NCBI RefSeq assembly: GCF_023278565.1
Contig: NC_064677.1
Coordinates: 2,480,001-2,544,000 of the forward strand
Direction of reading: 5' to 3'
Length of the DNA: 64,000 bases
Source of the DNA: Colletotrichum lupini
Taxonomy: Eukaryota; Ascomycota; Sordariomycetes; Glomerellales; Glomerellaceae
The translations under genes and the position numbers were made by a program. Below, in pieces: positions 1-12,170 of the stretch. How positions within the stretch are numbered: position 1 is the stretch's first letter; each line of letters opens with the position of its first letter. The notes beneath the pieces were generated by a model, which made no database searches, was not told the DNA's origin, and saw only the letters and a list, made by a program, of their open reading frames with translations.

Positions 1-1
1 C

Positions 2-451
2 TCCGTCACCCTTCTCTTCCGCCTCCGCGGCCAGGCGGGGCTCGAGATCCTCACCCGCGAGAACACCTGGGCCCCCGTCCCCGTCACGCCGCCCGGCACC
101 GAAGCCGACCCCTTGCCTCCCATCCTCATCAACATCGGCGACCTCCTCAGCTACTGGACCAACGGCCTGTTCCGGAGCACCGTCCACCGCGTCGTGTTTG
201 GCGGGGAGGGCGCCGAGGGCGAGACGGACACCGGGCCGAGGTACTCCATGGCCTTCTTCTGTCACCCCGTGGGCTCCGTGGCCTTGGATCCCGTGCCGAG
301 CGATAGGGTGAAGGAGTTTGTCGCGCCCGAGGGGACGCCGAACGCGAATCCCTACGCGGAGCGCAAGGTCATGACTGCTGATGATCATTTGTTCATGAGG
401 CTGAGGGAGAGTTATAAGGGACTGTACAAGGAGGAGGAGACCAAGGCATGA
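2..451 (+). CDS. 2-oxoglutarate/Fe(II)-dependent oxygenase, C-terminal part
   Basis: This is the 3' end of a gene that begins before the window; about 149 residues are visible, ending at the TGA at 449-451. The piece resembles the C-terminal half of the isopenicillin N synthase-like double-stranded beta-helix fold. It opens with SVTLLF, which in this family directly follows the HxD iron-binding pair (the HxD itself is outside the window). It then carries STVHRV, holding the distal iron-binding His, and RYSMAFF, the RxS pair that binds 2-oxoglutarate. Such enzymes hydroxylate or oxidise small molecules using O2 and 2-oxoglutarate; the substrate cannot be told from this fragment. No intron is needed in the visible part. 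The gene converges on the DNA ligase gene, with 170 bases between the two stop codons. The family call is firm and the specific function is unknown. Confidence 0.85.
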   Translation, partial: SVTLLFRLRGQAGLEILTRENTWAPVPVTPPGTEADPLPPILINIGDLLSYWTNGLFRSTVHRVVFGGEGAEGETDTGPRYSMAFFCHPVGSVALDPVPSDRVKEFVAPEGTPNANPYAERKVMTADDHLFMRLRESYKGLYKEEETKA

Positions 452-621
452 GTTGTAACAATCGGACAAGCCGAAATTCTCAATGGTTGTATGCATTCGT
501 GAAACGACCATGAACGCCGTGACGTGTAGTATCCCTGGCCACGCTATGCAAAGTACAGACATAATCATCCCCATTCCCAAAGTCAACATCCGGAGAAAAA
601 CAAAAACAAAAGGACACTCTG

Positions 622-3600
622 CTAAGCCAATCCAACCCACCACTTCCGCTTGGGATCCGGCTGCTCCTTGGACGGCTTTAACCCCTTGAGCGTCTTCTCC
701 AACGCCGTGACGTCCTCCAAAAGCCGCCAGTCGTACACCTCAACGTACTCGCGCCTGCCATTCGACAAGTAAACCGGATTATCGTTCAGACATTTCAACA
801 AGGTCTTTGTTGCTTCCCTGCGGTTGTGTTCGACGAAGCAGATTTTTCGGGGTCGTTTTCTTCTGGGGCGGTTCGTGGCCGAGGTAGATGCGGGTGTCGA
901 TGACAGGGATGCTGCTGCTGATGATGATGATGTTGATGCGGTTATGACGGAGGATGCTATCCAGTCTTGCGGATCCGCGGTCCATTCGTGGATACCGTGA
1001 AGAGGGAGAAGATTTTCGGTGACCCAGGGTTGTTGGGCGATGCAGGGCGCGAGTAAGACCGTCGTATCTGCAAAGAGACAATTGTCGCCTGCGTGTTGGC
1101 ACTTGGGCTTCGCTTGTGTAGACGAAGGTCCTGGCGCGCTCTGACGATGCGGCTGAGGTATTTCTGCGACAGATCCTTCCATCGCTTTGCCCGGCTCATG
1201 TAAAGCAGCAATGGCTGAACTAGACGCTGTCTGGTCCACCACGATGTGCTTTGCTGTCGCTGGCCGTGTTTGGGACGCCTGAGGAGAGAGAGACATCTGA
1301 TTGGCACTGATATCCCCGAGCGGTCGACGGGTTGGCGGAGGCAGCTCTCGCCCGGCGGTGCCAGATTCGGAAGAAACCCTCGGTCGTTTCTGCGGAGTAG
1401 CGTCTTCCCTCTCTGGACCTCTTTTGCTGGCCCTCGGCGAAGTTGCTGCTTCACCGGCAGTCTTGTCTTCAGCGACGAAGTCCATTTCTGCTGCCTTGGC
1501 TGATGAGGTTGGAGGAGTGATGAGAGTTGGCTCTGGGGCTTCTACCAATGCCGGTAACCGCTGGAGAGGCTTGGCAGGGCTTACGGAAAAGTTCGGCGCT
1601 GGCGAGGTTGAAGGCCGTACGGAAGAAGTGCGAGATGGCGTCATGAGAGAGCCCGTTGTGGACTGGCTGATAGCATCAACGGGAACACCACGAGGGTCCG
1701 CTCTTTCCAGTTTAGCAATCCAGTCCAGCATTTCCTGACTGTCTTCCATGGCCGGAGTGGTGGTTGCTTCTTCAGCCACGGCCTGCAATTCAGAGAAAGA
1801 GATTGTGTCCATGAAGGATCGGTCAAAGTGTACCTTGGACACCTGAGGGAACCTCGGCTGCCAGAAGTTGGTGTTTCCCTCCTTATCAAATGAGAAACAG
1901 CGGACATCAAAGACCAGCGGTTCGGTGAAGACAACGGTGGGCATCTTTTGTTGAGCGATGCCTGGTGCGAGATGAAGGATCAAGGCATCATTGTCATCAA
2001 AAGACACTGGCATCGGGTTTCCGTAGATCGAGACGGCCTTGAGGAGGGTCTCGTTGAGTTCCACCTGGTGAACCACTGTGAACACAGGCCGTGCCTGGCA
2101 CCTCTCTACATCCTCCTTATTCTCAAGGCAACCGAGGTAGAAGTGTGTCCACTTGAGGTTGGGAATGCCGTAGCACTTTGCCTTGTCTGCATCGTACCGC
2201 GCTGCAACCACAGCAAAGTCGCCCACATCACCAAAACCTCCGATGTACTCTTTCTTCAGCTTGACGGGGCAACCAGCAAAGGAGCGGCGACTCTCACTGA
2301 AGTCGAAATAGGGGTCGTCTGGCTTCAGCACCAGGCCCTCCTCCCGGGCAGTGATAGACTCAGCAAAGGCTCGTCGGAGATAATGCACTCCCAGTCTATC
2401 ATTGAGATCAATGACTTGGCGCTCCACAAGGTCGGCATGACCCTCTCGGCGGTTGATCAACTTCGTCAGTCGCTCGAACCTCTCATTCTGGCTGGCACCC
2501 AGCAGAGATTCCCCATCGATGAGTAAAACATCGAAGTAGATAATCATCAAGTGTTCATGGTCGTAGCGCCTAGAAACATTAGCTGGGATCCGTCATGTTG
2601 GTCAGGCGGACAAAGGTCCCGTCAGCTAGACGCGCCGAGCGAAAAAAGGAGGGAGAAGCATTACAGGCAAGGAAAGAGATGGCTTAATGATGGGGTGTGG
2701 GCTGATGTTCCCGGAAAGGTTGACTTACTGCGAATCCGCTTCCGTATTGAGATAGCTACCTGACCTCGTAACGTATTTTCGTATCTTATGGAACGGCAGA
2801 ATCTTCTTCTCCTATTCATCTTGTCAGTTTTCGGACATTGTGCTGATGCGATGGAGCATACCAAGTCACTGTAGACGACGAGCTCGCCCTCAAGGATACA
2901 TCCCTTGGAGAGCTTGCAGCTCGTTCTCCCAATGTTGAGAGAGTCGCGTATAGCTCTGCTCTCATCAGTAAATGGCAAATGTGTGGTAAAGTGATGTTGA
3001 AGACTCACCCGTGTAACGCAGCGCGGTCTTTGGTGCTGTCCTTGCCACTTTTGGAGAAGATTTGGATGCATTTGAACCCCTTGCTCAAATCTATGTGAAC
3101 CTGGCAGTATTCGCCGTCTATTTTCTTCTCACAACTCATGCGGCCTTGGATAAGCTTCATGCAGTGTTTTATGCTCCTCCCTTTCAGCCAGAACGGTCTT
3201 CCAACCTTGGTGCCCAAGACGGGCGTCAGGTGTTGTATTAGATCTCTCCACTTCTGATTTCCCGTGGCATTACGGAACGAGGGCTCTCTCCCCAGCTTTC
3301 TGAGGAGAGACAAGGCCGCATCAAAATTGTCCTGAACTCTGAGTATCGTGGGTAGTAGGGGGTCGTAACAATGATAGAGATGGCAAGGATCCAGCATGAC
3401 TGGCTGGAAGTTCTTCAGTATCAGGCGGGTGAGCCATTTGGCCTCTCGCGCCTGTAGGCGAAGGTATAAGTGACCGAGGAGTTCTTGCCGATTGTTGCTG
3501 CTGGAATAGGGCTGCGAGGCCCGAACAACGGGCGAGCTGAACCTACACAAGGCAGCGAGGTTGTTGAGGGTTGAATCTATTTCTTCAACAGTTACAGCAT

Positions 3601-4065
3601 CTTTTTCGTTGCAGATAGGAGGAGGCTAACAGTGATGTCAGCATGGGCAGATCGTCTTATTGCTCCCTCATCCATGAGCTGGGAAAAGCTCCTCAGTCCC
3701 AATCTGTAACGCGGCCAATAACTCACCGTTTCCTTGAAGATTCTCTCAACACAGTCAGCCAGATCCTCGCCGCGACCGGCCTCTTTGTATCGACGCAATT
3801 CTTGGAGACGTGACGTTCCGAGACCAAAAGTGCGACCAACGATGTTGGCCAGCGTGTCGGCCTGGATGCAGTATACACGATCGGTGCGCTTATCCGGGAG
3901 GAGAGTAGAGAGCAGAGCAGAGGCATCTGTTCCCGGGTCGTCGATATGTTGGCGGTGCAGCGTGAACCAGCTGGATACACGTTGCTTTAGATTTTTCTCG
4001 CCGGTTTTACACTGTTTGTGAGCCTGCTCCAGAAGATCGCAGACGAGAACAAAGGGAAGAGGCAT
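622..4065 (-). CDS. ATP-dependent DNA ligase (ligase IV-like, fungal)
   Basis: Five exons join in phase: 4065-3727, 3625-3009, 2955-2862, 2811-2729 and 2569-622, giving about 1026 residues. The start at 4065 (MPLPFVLVCDLL) begins the N-terminal DNA-binding domain. The nucleotidyltransferase core follows. Motif I is EKKIDGEY with the predicted AMP-accepting Lys near residue 281. Motif III lies in GCILEGELVVYSD, followed by ILPFHKIRKYVTRSG. Motif IV is EEGLVLK and motif V VKLKKEY. An OB-fold-like region comes next, then a Ser/Thr/Pro-rich linker of roughly 200 residues, and a basic C-terminal region ending KRKWWVGLA. These enzymes seal DNA nicks through an enzyme-AMP intermediate in the nucleus. 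Order and motifs fit the ligase IV-type branch in filamentous fungi, but I could not confirm tandem BRCT domains, so it may be a fungal-specific paralogue rather than canonical LIG4. The acceptor of exon 3 has a near alternative two codons away. Confidence 0.85.
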
Positions 4066-7046
4066 CGTGACGGCTTCGTAGGTCTAGCATGGCCGCGAAT
4101 GGTGGTTTTAGTCGTCAGAGAGTTACTTGAGATATTGTAGATGAATCGATCGAGTTGTTCTTCCGAGAGAAAGCGTCTTAGGTTCACGTCACCGAGGGGC
4201 CAAAAGCATGGTAGGCACCAGTGGATGAATGATGGATGAAGGGCAGTTCAACAGTGAACCGTGATGATGCCTAAGGTGAAGTGCTACCGTCTTTTGCTGC
4301 CTTCCTGTTCCGTCACCGCTTCCAGTTGGCTCCTGTGCCTCTTGCGAGCGTCATGCAGATGTTGACCACTGCGGGAAGGTCGCGTCACGCGTCTCAATTA
4401 GTGGTGGTGCGGTCTCACGTGTGGGCGTGCGTTTGTGTAGTGGAGGGAGGGCACCTCAGAATGTACGGATTTAGAAGTCCACCTCAGTGACATGCATCAG
4501 ACCCAGACTGGCGGCTCAAAAGGTGGGTGAAAGTCAATTAAGTGCGTCCGTAATTACATAGTGGTGTGATTATGCAACGATGTTCCACCCTTAGTTTACC
4601 CGTAGTGCATGCACAAATGGGGGTCCGAGTGAATGCATAAATGGGCAGGTTCTGGAAAGTCGAAAGGAGCAGTCACGTGGGTCTCTGAAAAGAGTCGGGG
4701 AAACAAAGTGCGGCTGTGATTGGCTGCTAATTTCAAGGAAATTGTCAGATTGGGGAGTCCCCACACAGGCCACGGTTCATCCCAGCTCTTTCCTGCGGAC
4801 CCTTGCCGGGACCTGCACACCTGCACACCAGCACTCTTTCATAGTATTTTGTACCGTATTACGCAGTAGTTTTCCTGGAGATCTGCTAGCTGATGCCTTG
4901 GGCCCTTTTTCCAAGACTTTCCCGTCCGGCGCCGCCGTCAGTCCGCCGCCCATCTTTCGAGCCTGTTGCCCGGCCGCCCATCGGTTCCTGACAGGTTCTT
5001 GACTCCTGCTGCGGCTTGTTGCAGCGTCGCTGCGTCTTTACAGGTTCCTTGCAGACGACGGTGTCGCACGCTTGCTGCATTTGCTGCAAGCCCCTGAATA
5101 ACGTCTGTCCTAGTGGATCGCCACGCCTGCAAACGCAAGCCTTGGCCCACTGGTTTCCGTGTGAGCGTGGACGATGGTTTCGTTTCTTCTTGTTGATCTG
5201 ACGAGGCGTCCATCAAAACAATGGAAAAGCGCATGTGCGATGCCAGATCCAAGGTCGAGAACATTGGCCCAGAAGAGAGCGGAGGAGGATGATGCCTGCT
5301 TATCCAGAGACCTTACGCAGTAGTACCTATTAGCTTGGCTGTCACTGTCAACAGGGACGATGGATGTAGAGTAAACATTGCACTGGAGAAAGAAAGAGAG
5401 AAAAAGAGGCCCAGACTAAAACAAAGGCAATGCGTTTTACGGATACCACTCTCAAGAACACCACCACCCGTCCACGGCTCCGTCATCAACGGCTCAAGGT
5501 CAGACCACATGCTCCGGTTCCCATCCCAACAACCAGGGACGTAGCCAACAAAAGAGTCAACTGACCTACTGCCGCTGCTGCCATCGCATTGCATCTACCC
5601 GACTATCAATTTGAAGGTGCCCTACTAGTCACAGTTCTTCTTCTCTTACTCGTCCATTGTCAATTTCATTCTTTCATCCCACCACATTCATATCTCTCAC
5701 ACACCCTCCTCCTCCTCCATTGGTTCGATCTCACCGCCACTGTTCGCTCCTGCCGCTGTCAATACTCTCGCCATTGCTTCTTCTCTGCCAGCCTTCATCC
5801 AAACACCTCCTCACCTCATCTCAACCTTACCTTACCCAACCTTGCTCCTCTACCTTACGGATACCAATTACATAGCATACGACGACGGGTACCTTACCTC
5901 ATACTTTGGGTCCAGACATCGGTCTCCCTGTTCCCCTTGTACGATCCCAGGTCAACAACACGTCTTCTATCAACAAGGCATCAACAAGCAAGCATCAAGC
6001 AATTCGAGCAGCATTGACAGCACAGAGCCACAGTACAGGGCCTCGCCCATAGCCGCATCCTCTTTTCGACCTCGCTTGATCGTCACAATCTCTACATCAA
6101 CACACGTTTCCCCATTTTCAGTCCTTGTTCCTCATCCAACTGGGAATCTGTGCCCGAATCCGTCATTCAAACCCATCCAAGGTTCTCGACGAAGCGAAGA
6201 CAGGCGAGATCAAAAGTTTCCACTGGACCACTGCAGCAACGCAACTCCCTGACTACCGAGCTTTCCCACCCGGTAGCTTCTACTCCACAACCTAGGAGTC
6301 AGTCACACACCTAGCACTGCAGTGACAGAGCAAGATTGAAAGAGGTCGAGGCCCGCCCCTATCTACCGCAGTACAGCAAAACACCCTCGTCCGCCACGCC
6401 AGCTCGGCCAATCTCGCTATCCAATCGTCGCCCCCGTTGCGCTGCAACCCTGATTCAACGGCCCCCTACCAGACCCAGACCGCAGACCCAGAGAGGAGTT
6501 CCTTCAAGTCCCCAGCCCACGCAATCCGACTACCCTTACTGGCAGTCTGCCACTACGGAGCACCAACTGGATCTCCTGCTTAGGTTCCTGAACCTGGATC
6601 CCCCCCGACCCCCGAACTTTCAATTCTCTCCGGGCCGCCCTCTAATCGCTGCACTTTGTGGCCATCTGCCCGGTCCATTCACTCTCTTGCTGAGCCTGTG
6701 CCTGTGCCTGCACAACAACAAACACGCACACCTTCGGGCTGTCAATAATGACCCTCTTTCCACTCTACTCATGACAGCCATTTTTTTGCTACAAATCTGC
6801 TTCATCTCTGCTTGCTCACGCACTCTCTTATATGACCACCAGAGACACTTGAATTCCTACAAGGCTGTCGTTGCCAAAAGAACGAATAACGCTCACTCCT
6901 CCGCCGTCTGGAGACAGCGGCATACTCGGCGACCCATCACCGCCTCTCCCTCGCATTCTTCGCCTAAACGCCGTCGAGCATACACCACCGCCGCCGATCG
7001 CCAATCCTTGCACGAGGCGTCCACCGCGCACTTTGCTCGCGCTGAG
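4066..7046. other. Intergenic region, divergent promoter of ligase and DUF4048-type gene
   Basis: This is about 3 kb without a convincing gene, lying between divergently transcribed genes. Two CACGTG hexamers sit at 4416-4421 and 4674-4679. A pyrimidine-rich stretch at about 5630-5850 looks like the promoter or 5' leader of the downstream gene. From 6336 to 7046 the frame of the downstream gene stays open, but the translation is low-complexity and does not look like protein. Confidence 0.5.
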
Positions 7047-8708
7047 ATGCAGAGCACTCACGAGATCATACGCCGTCGTGCCTCTGTGGTTGAGCGTCCG
7101 CCGGCGGACCCCCCGGCCACCACGACCACCACGGCTTTTACACCACAACCTGCCGTCACCCCGAGATCTTCATATTTCAAGCCTTCAGAAGCCCAACTCG
7201 AGACTCTGATCGGAGAGATGGAGACCCCAGAGGCTGTGACGCCTCCTCCGCCTACTCCCTCAACCCAAGAACGTTTCTCGCGCGCGTCACGTTCAGAGTC
7301 GAACGCATCGCGTAACACGAACCGACTCTCACTCACCCTTCCTATCGCACCACCAACCAGCGATCCTTCTCGCCCAGCTTCCGTCGCGACGACATCATAT
7401 CCCCCGACGCCTGTCGACAGCTCGACCATCACATCACCTTCAGACCCCAATGACTTCATCATTGCGATAGCAGCGCAAGAGCGACGTGTCTTGGAGATTC
7501 GCGAAGAATTGGCTCGCGCGGAGGGTGAACTGACGAGACTGAAGCAGCAGTGGACTATCCAAGGCGGTCAACGAAAGAGAGAGATTCGCAATGAGCCAAT
7601 GCGTCCACTGGCGCCTCAATTTGAGCCATCCTTATTGGACGATGACGAGGCAGGCTTAAAGAGGAGTGTCGAACTGGATCGGAGGAAATCGCTTTTGAGA
7701 GATTTGCAGGGACAAACCGGACCCAGAGAATATAGACGAAGAGTCCTCCGTGGCGGGCACACGAGGACGCTATCGCTGCTGTCACCAACCAAGCCGGAGG
7801 GTTTTGCTGTGCATGAGGATACCGCCAGTCTGAAATCGCCAGAAATCCGGTCTCCGCCCATGCTTTCTCATGCTGCTCTTTCCAAGAGAGCATCCTGGCA
7901 GCCGCGCTCATACAATACAGCCGTTCCCCCTGTCGCAAAGCAAATGGCACAGGACTTTAAGCTAGGTCTGTGGAGCTTCGTGGAGGATATCAGACAAGCC
8001 ACTGTCGGCGATGAGCCCATCAATGGTGGACGTTCAGGCTCGACGGACCCTCATGGCAGGAGATCGTATGCTGCAGACCAGGACACCATCAAGGCCAACA
8101 GCTCTTCTCGTACCAGGGTCCCGGTGAACTCTGCCTTTGACTTGCCGCCTATGGACACGCCTAGCAAGCCGTCGAAAGCGTTGCAAGAAAGACCGAACCC
8201 TAAGCCCGCGACCAAGTCCACAACGACCAAGGCCAAGCACTTCTCATGGACTCCGCTGACTTTCGACTCCTTTGATGATAACGACTGGTCTAATTGGGAC
8301 TCACCCCAGCCGTCCTCGGCCAAACCAGCACGCTGGAGTGGATCGACCGTTGGTGGAGCAGAGGACCTTGCGTCAATGGCCGAGACCAACGACGAGAATG
8401 TGACTCCACTGTAAGAGCCTCGCTAATGATGTTTTGCCACTCTCGAGATATACTAAGACATGTGTGTGAACAGTAAGAAGAAGTCGTCGATCACCATTGA
8501 CACATCCGCTGCTCGGCCCGAGCCTCGACCTGAGTCAGCCCTACTATCTCCCGCTAGGCTGGAGGAGCTTCTGCCAACCGTCGTCAACAAGCTGTCGCCC
8601 GGCAATCTGAAGCGAACAGCCAACAACCTCATGGACGAATGGGAGAAGAGCCTCAAGGAGACTGACCAAGAGGAGCAGCTCATCGACTTCAAGGAGACCA
8701 CGGCTTGA
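7047..8708 (+). CDS. Fungal coiled-coil protein, probable DUF4048 family
   Basis: Two exons, 7047-8410 and 8474-8708, give about 532 residues; the 63-base intron has GTAAGA..CAG ends and a GCTAATG branch-like site, and joins VTPL to KKKSS in phase. I placed the start at the ATG beginning MQSTHEIIRRRASVVERP, because the open frame upstream is low-complexity. Residues about 1-130 are Ser/Thr/Pro-rich and disordered. About 138-168 form a predicted coiled coil (AAQERRVLEIREELARAEGE). A conserved-looking helical block (LGLWSFVEDIRQATVGDE) sits near 310-330, and the C-terminus ends in an acidic/charged helix (LMDEWEKSLKETDQEEQL). From memory this layout matches fungal proteins annotated DUF4048; no function is known and I infer none. 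The long leader suggests regulation at the mRNA level is possible, but that is only inference. Confidence 0.75.
8411..8473 (+). other. Intron of the DUF4048-type gene
   Basis: GTAAGA at 8411 and CAG at 8471-8473 flank a 63-base insert with an in-frame stop right after the donor. Removing it joins two frames and adds a 77-residue conserved-looking C-terminus that would otherwise be lost. Confidence 0.8.
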
Positions 8709-10686
8709 GCTACGTCTACGGGTCACAATCATCACGACGAAAACACACAAGAATCGGCATGCTAGCATTGCAACGAAAAAGCCGACGCTGCACATACACG
8801 ACCTCATCGCATTGATTACAGTATAGATAAAAGTACAAAAAACTGGACCGAACTGCACAAAGCGGCCAGATGAGATGAGCGGACAGGTTTTCTCCGCTGA
8901 ACATAGAATATCCACTGGAGGCCAGAGCAGAGCCTCGGGAGAGTTGTGGAGAGGAAGAGAGCAGCGATGATGCTGTTCAGATATCGGCAAGTCAAGAAGG
9001 ACGTGCATGGATAATCAGAGCTGCCGTGAAAGTAGCTCATATCGACGTATGTCTGGGTGCGCGGTCTGGCAGTCATTTCATGATGAATGACCTGTTGGAT
9101 ATTGGCAATGGCATAATGACGATACTAATGAATGTACGAACGTTAAGTTTTCGTGCTTTGGGATGGGATCAAAACATTGGCGTACGATACTGTTGGACCT
9201 TGTTGCTAAGAAACTCTCAGGCCTTGTCTACTTGCGACATGGTGACAATACGGGAGTTGCAGCTTCAGGAATGACTTGCTTAGACGTAGTTAGTTAGACT
9301 TAGTGTTAAATGTTTATGATTCGATGGTCAATCCGTTTAGTCCAAGTGATGATGGTGCCTCACCATGTAATACCTTATGTTGTAAATGACTTCACTTCAG
9401 AAGTCGTCCATTGCCTATCTAACCATTGCAGTCTGTTTTTTGCATCTATAAAATGGCATCTCCTCATGTGTGCTCTAGAGAAATAGGAACATGAGCTTGA
9501 AGAAGTATGTCAAGTTGTGCAATTGCGTACGCGGTGAACGAGTTCGCAAAGGTGATATCCAAGCAAGGGATGCCTGCGATAGGTGCCGTCTCGGGGCCAA
9601 CGGTGCGGAGAACAAGCTGTGTCTTAGAAAGAAGTAGCTATCCTGGTCGTGGCAGTGCAGCTCCCTCAGGCTCGTAGCAACCCAAAGTGGCCGGTGGAAC
9701 TTTGCTTGACGACTACTGGCCTGCCGCTCCGTGTTGAACCGAACTTGTGTTAAACCATTTTCCGAGAGCGAAAAACATACTATTATGGGCCATTTCAAGA
9801 ACACCACGGAAAGAGGATATACTCCCAAGCATTGTGTACGGCCAGAGACGTGACAAGAGATCCTGGATTATAAAGTGTATGCAAGTCGCATTCCATCCTC
9901 GGCTTCGGGTGTGACCGTGACTGGTTGACTTGCTTATTTATGGAAAGTAAGATGGCGCTGGTGACAGTTGGCCTCCAGTATCAACGCCAAATCCGCCGGC
10001 TGTCTCGTCGCCGATTGGCACTCCCCGTCATGATGGAAAAGATGATTGGCAAGGTCAATGGAAACCGCTTATCTCTGGTAGTTTGGCTGCTCCAAAGGTT
10101 CTCTGAAAGTGAAGGTCCTCGAGCCCTGAGTACAAAAGCCGACGAAGCTAGGATGTGCAACGTCTGTTCTCGTATACTTATCTGATGATGGTTACTTGTC
10201 TTGAGGTCAAACGTCTCAAGCGCGTTACTCGGGTTCATTTCAATTCGACACGAAAAGCATCTGGACTACATGTAAGGTCCGCGCTTGCCGTGGTGAAGAG
10301 CAGCAGTCTCAAAGCCTAAGGCAGCGAACAATTGGTAAAGTGTGCTGGCAGCGTTATCGACAACTCGGCAAAAGCCAATGTTCCTTACCTTAGTTGATGC
10401 CCAGATCAGCAAGGGAACAAGCCGAGAAGGCTATCGGGCCCTGGAGCAGGCCGAAGCTTCCCCCGATCTCGGCAGGTGGGGTGTGGGGTTGAGGGGAGGG
10501 TTCTCCAGGGCACTTAGCAGGGCGGGGCACTACTTACATTTGCCAGCGAAAGCAGGCCATTCCGGACGAATAACTCGTCCCCGACTTCGCTCAGCTATAT
10601 ATCTCGTCGAACTTTCTTCAGTTACCTCACTTTCTCTTCCAATTACCCCTCCTACGATACCCCTCATTCATAAAAGTATTGCAAAC
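8709..10686. other. Intergenic, no gene seen; LEU2 promoter at its right end
   Basis: About 2 kb with only short, unconvincing open frames on either strand. The last 150 bases carry likely core promoter sequence of the leucine gene, including a TATATAT stretch near 10595-10602 and a pyrimidine-rich run at about 10615-10665 just before the start codon. Confidence 0.5.
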
Positions 10687-12170
10687 ATGGCGGAACACAA
10701 CATTGTTGTCTTTGCGGGCGACCACTGCGGCCCAGAGGTGACTGACACCCCGGGGCTTTCCCACTCTTGGCTCTGAATGGAGAGAGGCTGACTTTAGTTA
10801 TACAACAGGTCATTGCTGAGGCAATCAAGGTACGAGGCCGGTTATTGCGACTTAGAAATTGAGCTCGTCTGACGCAGGACACAGGTCATCAAGACAGTCG
10901 AGAAGTTGAGCCCGACTGCTGGCAAGTTCAATCTGCAGGACCACCTGCTTGGAGGGGTAAGTCATCCCCCGATGACGGATCACACGGGCCCAAAGAACAT
11001 CCACGAGAGAAACTTAGTGCTAATCTCGGCGTTTCTCCCCAGTGCTCCATCGACCAGACCGGCTCCCCCCTCACCGACGAGGCCCTCGCTGCCGCCAAAG
11101 CCGCCGATGCCGTGCTTCTCGGCGCCATCGGTGGCCCCGAATGGGGCACCGGCGCCGTCCGCCCGGAGCAGGGTCTCCTGAAGCTGCGCAGTGAGATGTG
11201 CGCCTACGGCAACCTCCGTCCCTGCTTCTTCGCGTCCGACGCCCTCGTCGAGTCCTCCCCCCTGAAGGCGTCCGTCTGCCGCGGCACCGACATGATTATC
11301 GTTCGCGAGTTGACTTCGGGCCTGTATTTCGGAGAGCGAAAGGAGTACGATGGAACCAATGCGTTCGACACTACCGTTTACACGAAACCAGAGATTGAGC
11401 GTATCGCGCGCTTGGGCGGTATCCTGGCCAGGAAAAGGGGAGATTCGCGGGTTATCTCGCTCGACAAGGCAAACGTGCTGGCGACGAGCAGACTCTGGCG
11501 TACTGTCGTCGATGAGGTCTACAAGAACGAGTTCCCTGATCTCAAGGTTGAGCACCAGCTTATCGACAGCGCCGCCATGATCATGGTCAAGAACCCGACG
11601 CATCTGAATGGCGTCCTGTTGGCGCCTAACTTGGCTGGTGAGCAAGGCTCCTCACCCAACTCGAAGGCGGTGTAGCTGATGAATTCATAGGCGATATCCT
11701 TAGCGACGAGGCGAGCGCCATCACTGGAAGCATAGGACTCCTCCCCAGCGCAAGTCTCTGCGGAGTGGGCACCGCAGTGCCTTCTATTTGCGAACCTATT
11801 CACGGTAAGCCTGAATTCTTTTTCAAGCCCTCATAGAGACATCAGTCGCTAATGCAGATGACAGGGAGCGCGCCGGACATTTCAGGCAAGGGTATTGTGG
11901 TACGTCAGGACCCCATTTTGGGCGATTCCCATCCATTTTCTGCAATTACAGAGCTGACATCGTTTCCAGAACCCCATTGGCACCATCCTTTCCGTGGCCA
12001 TGATGTTCCGGTACTCTCTGAACCTCGGCCACGAGGCCAAGCTCGTCGAGGACGCGGTTCGCGTCGCCATCGATGCCGGGTTGAGAACCAAGGATATGGG
12101 CGGCAACACGAGCACCGCCGAGGCAGGAGATCTCATCGTTGCTGAGCTGTCCAAGATTCTCAAGGCGTGA
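10687..12170 (+). CDS. leu2: 3-isopropylmalate dehydrogenase
   Basis: It oxidatively decarboxylates 3-isopropylmalate with NAD+, the third specific step of leucine synthesis. Seven exons join in phase to about 362 residues, the usual family length: 10687-10737, 10809-10829, 10885-10956, 11043-11637, 11691-11804, 11865-11899, 11970-12170. The start [17 protein letters not shown] gives the N-terminal strand and the variant GDHCGPE seen in filamentous fungi in place of GDGIGPE. Further signatures are [29 protein letters not shown] (substrate-binding loop), LDKANVL (metal and catalytic Lys), [26 protein letters not shown] (metal-binding Asp pair), and [20 protein letters not shown] (NAD-binding loop). 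Exon 2 is a 21-base microexon. All catalytic residues I can place are present, so the enzyme should be active. Certain at family level. Confidence 0.97.
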
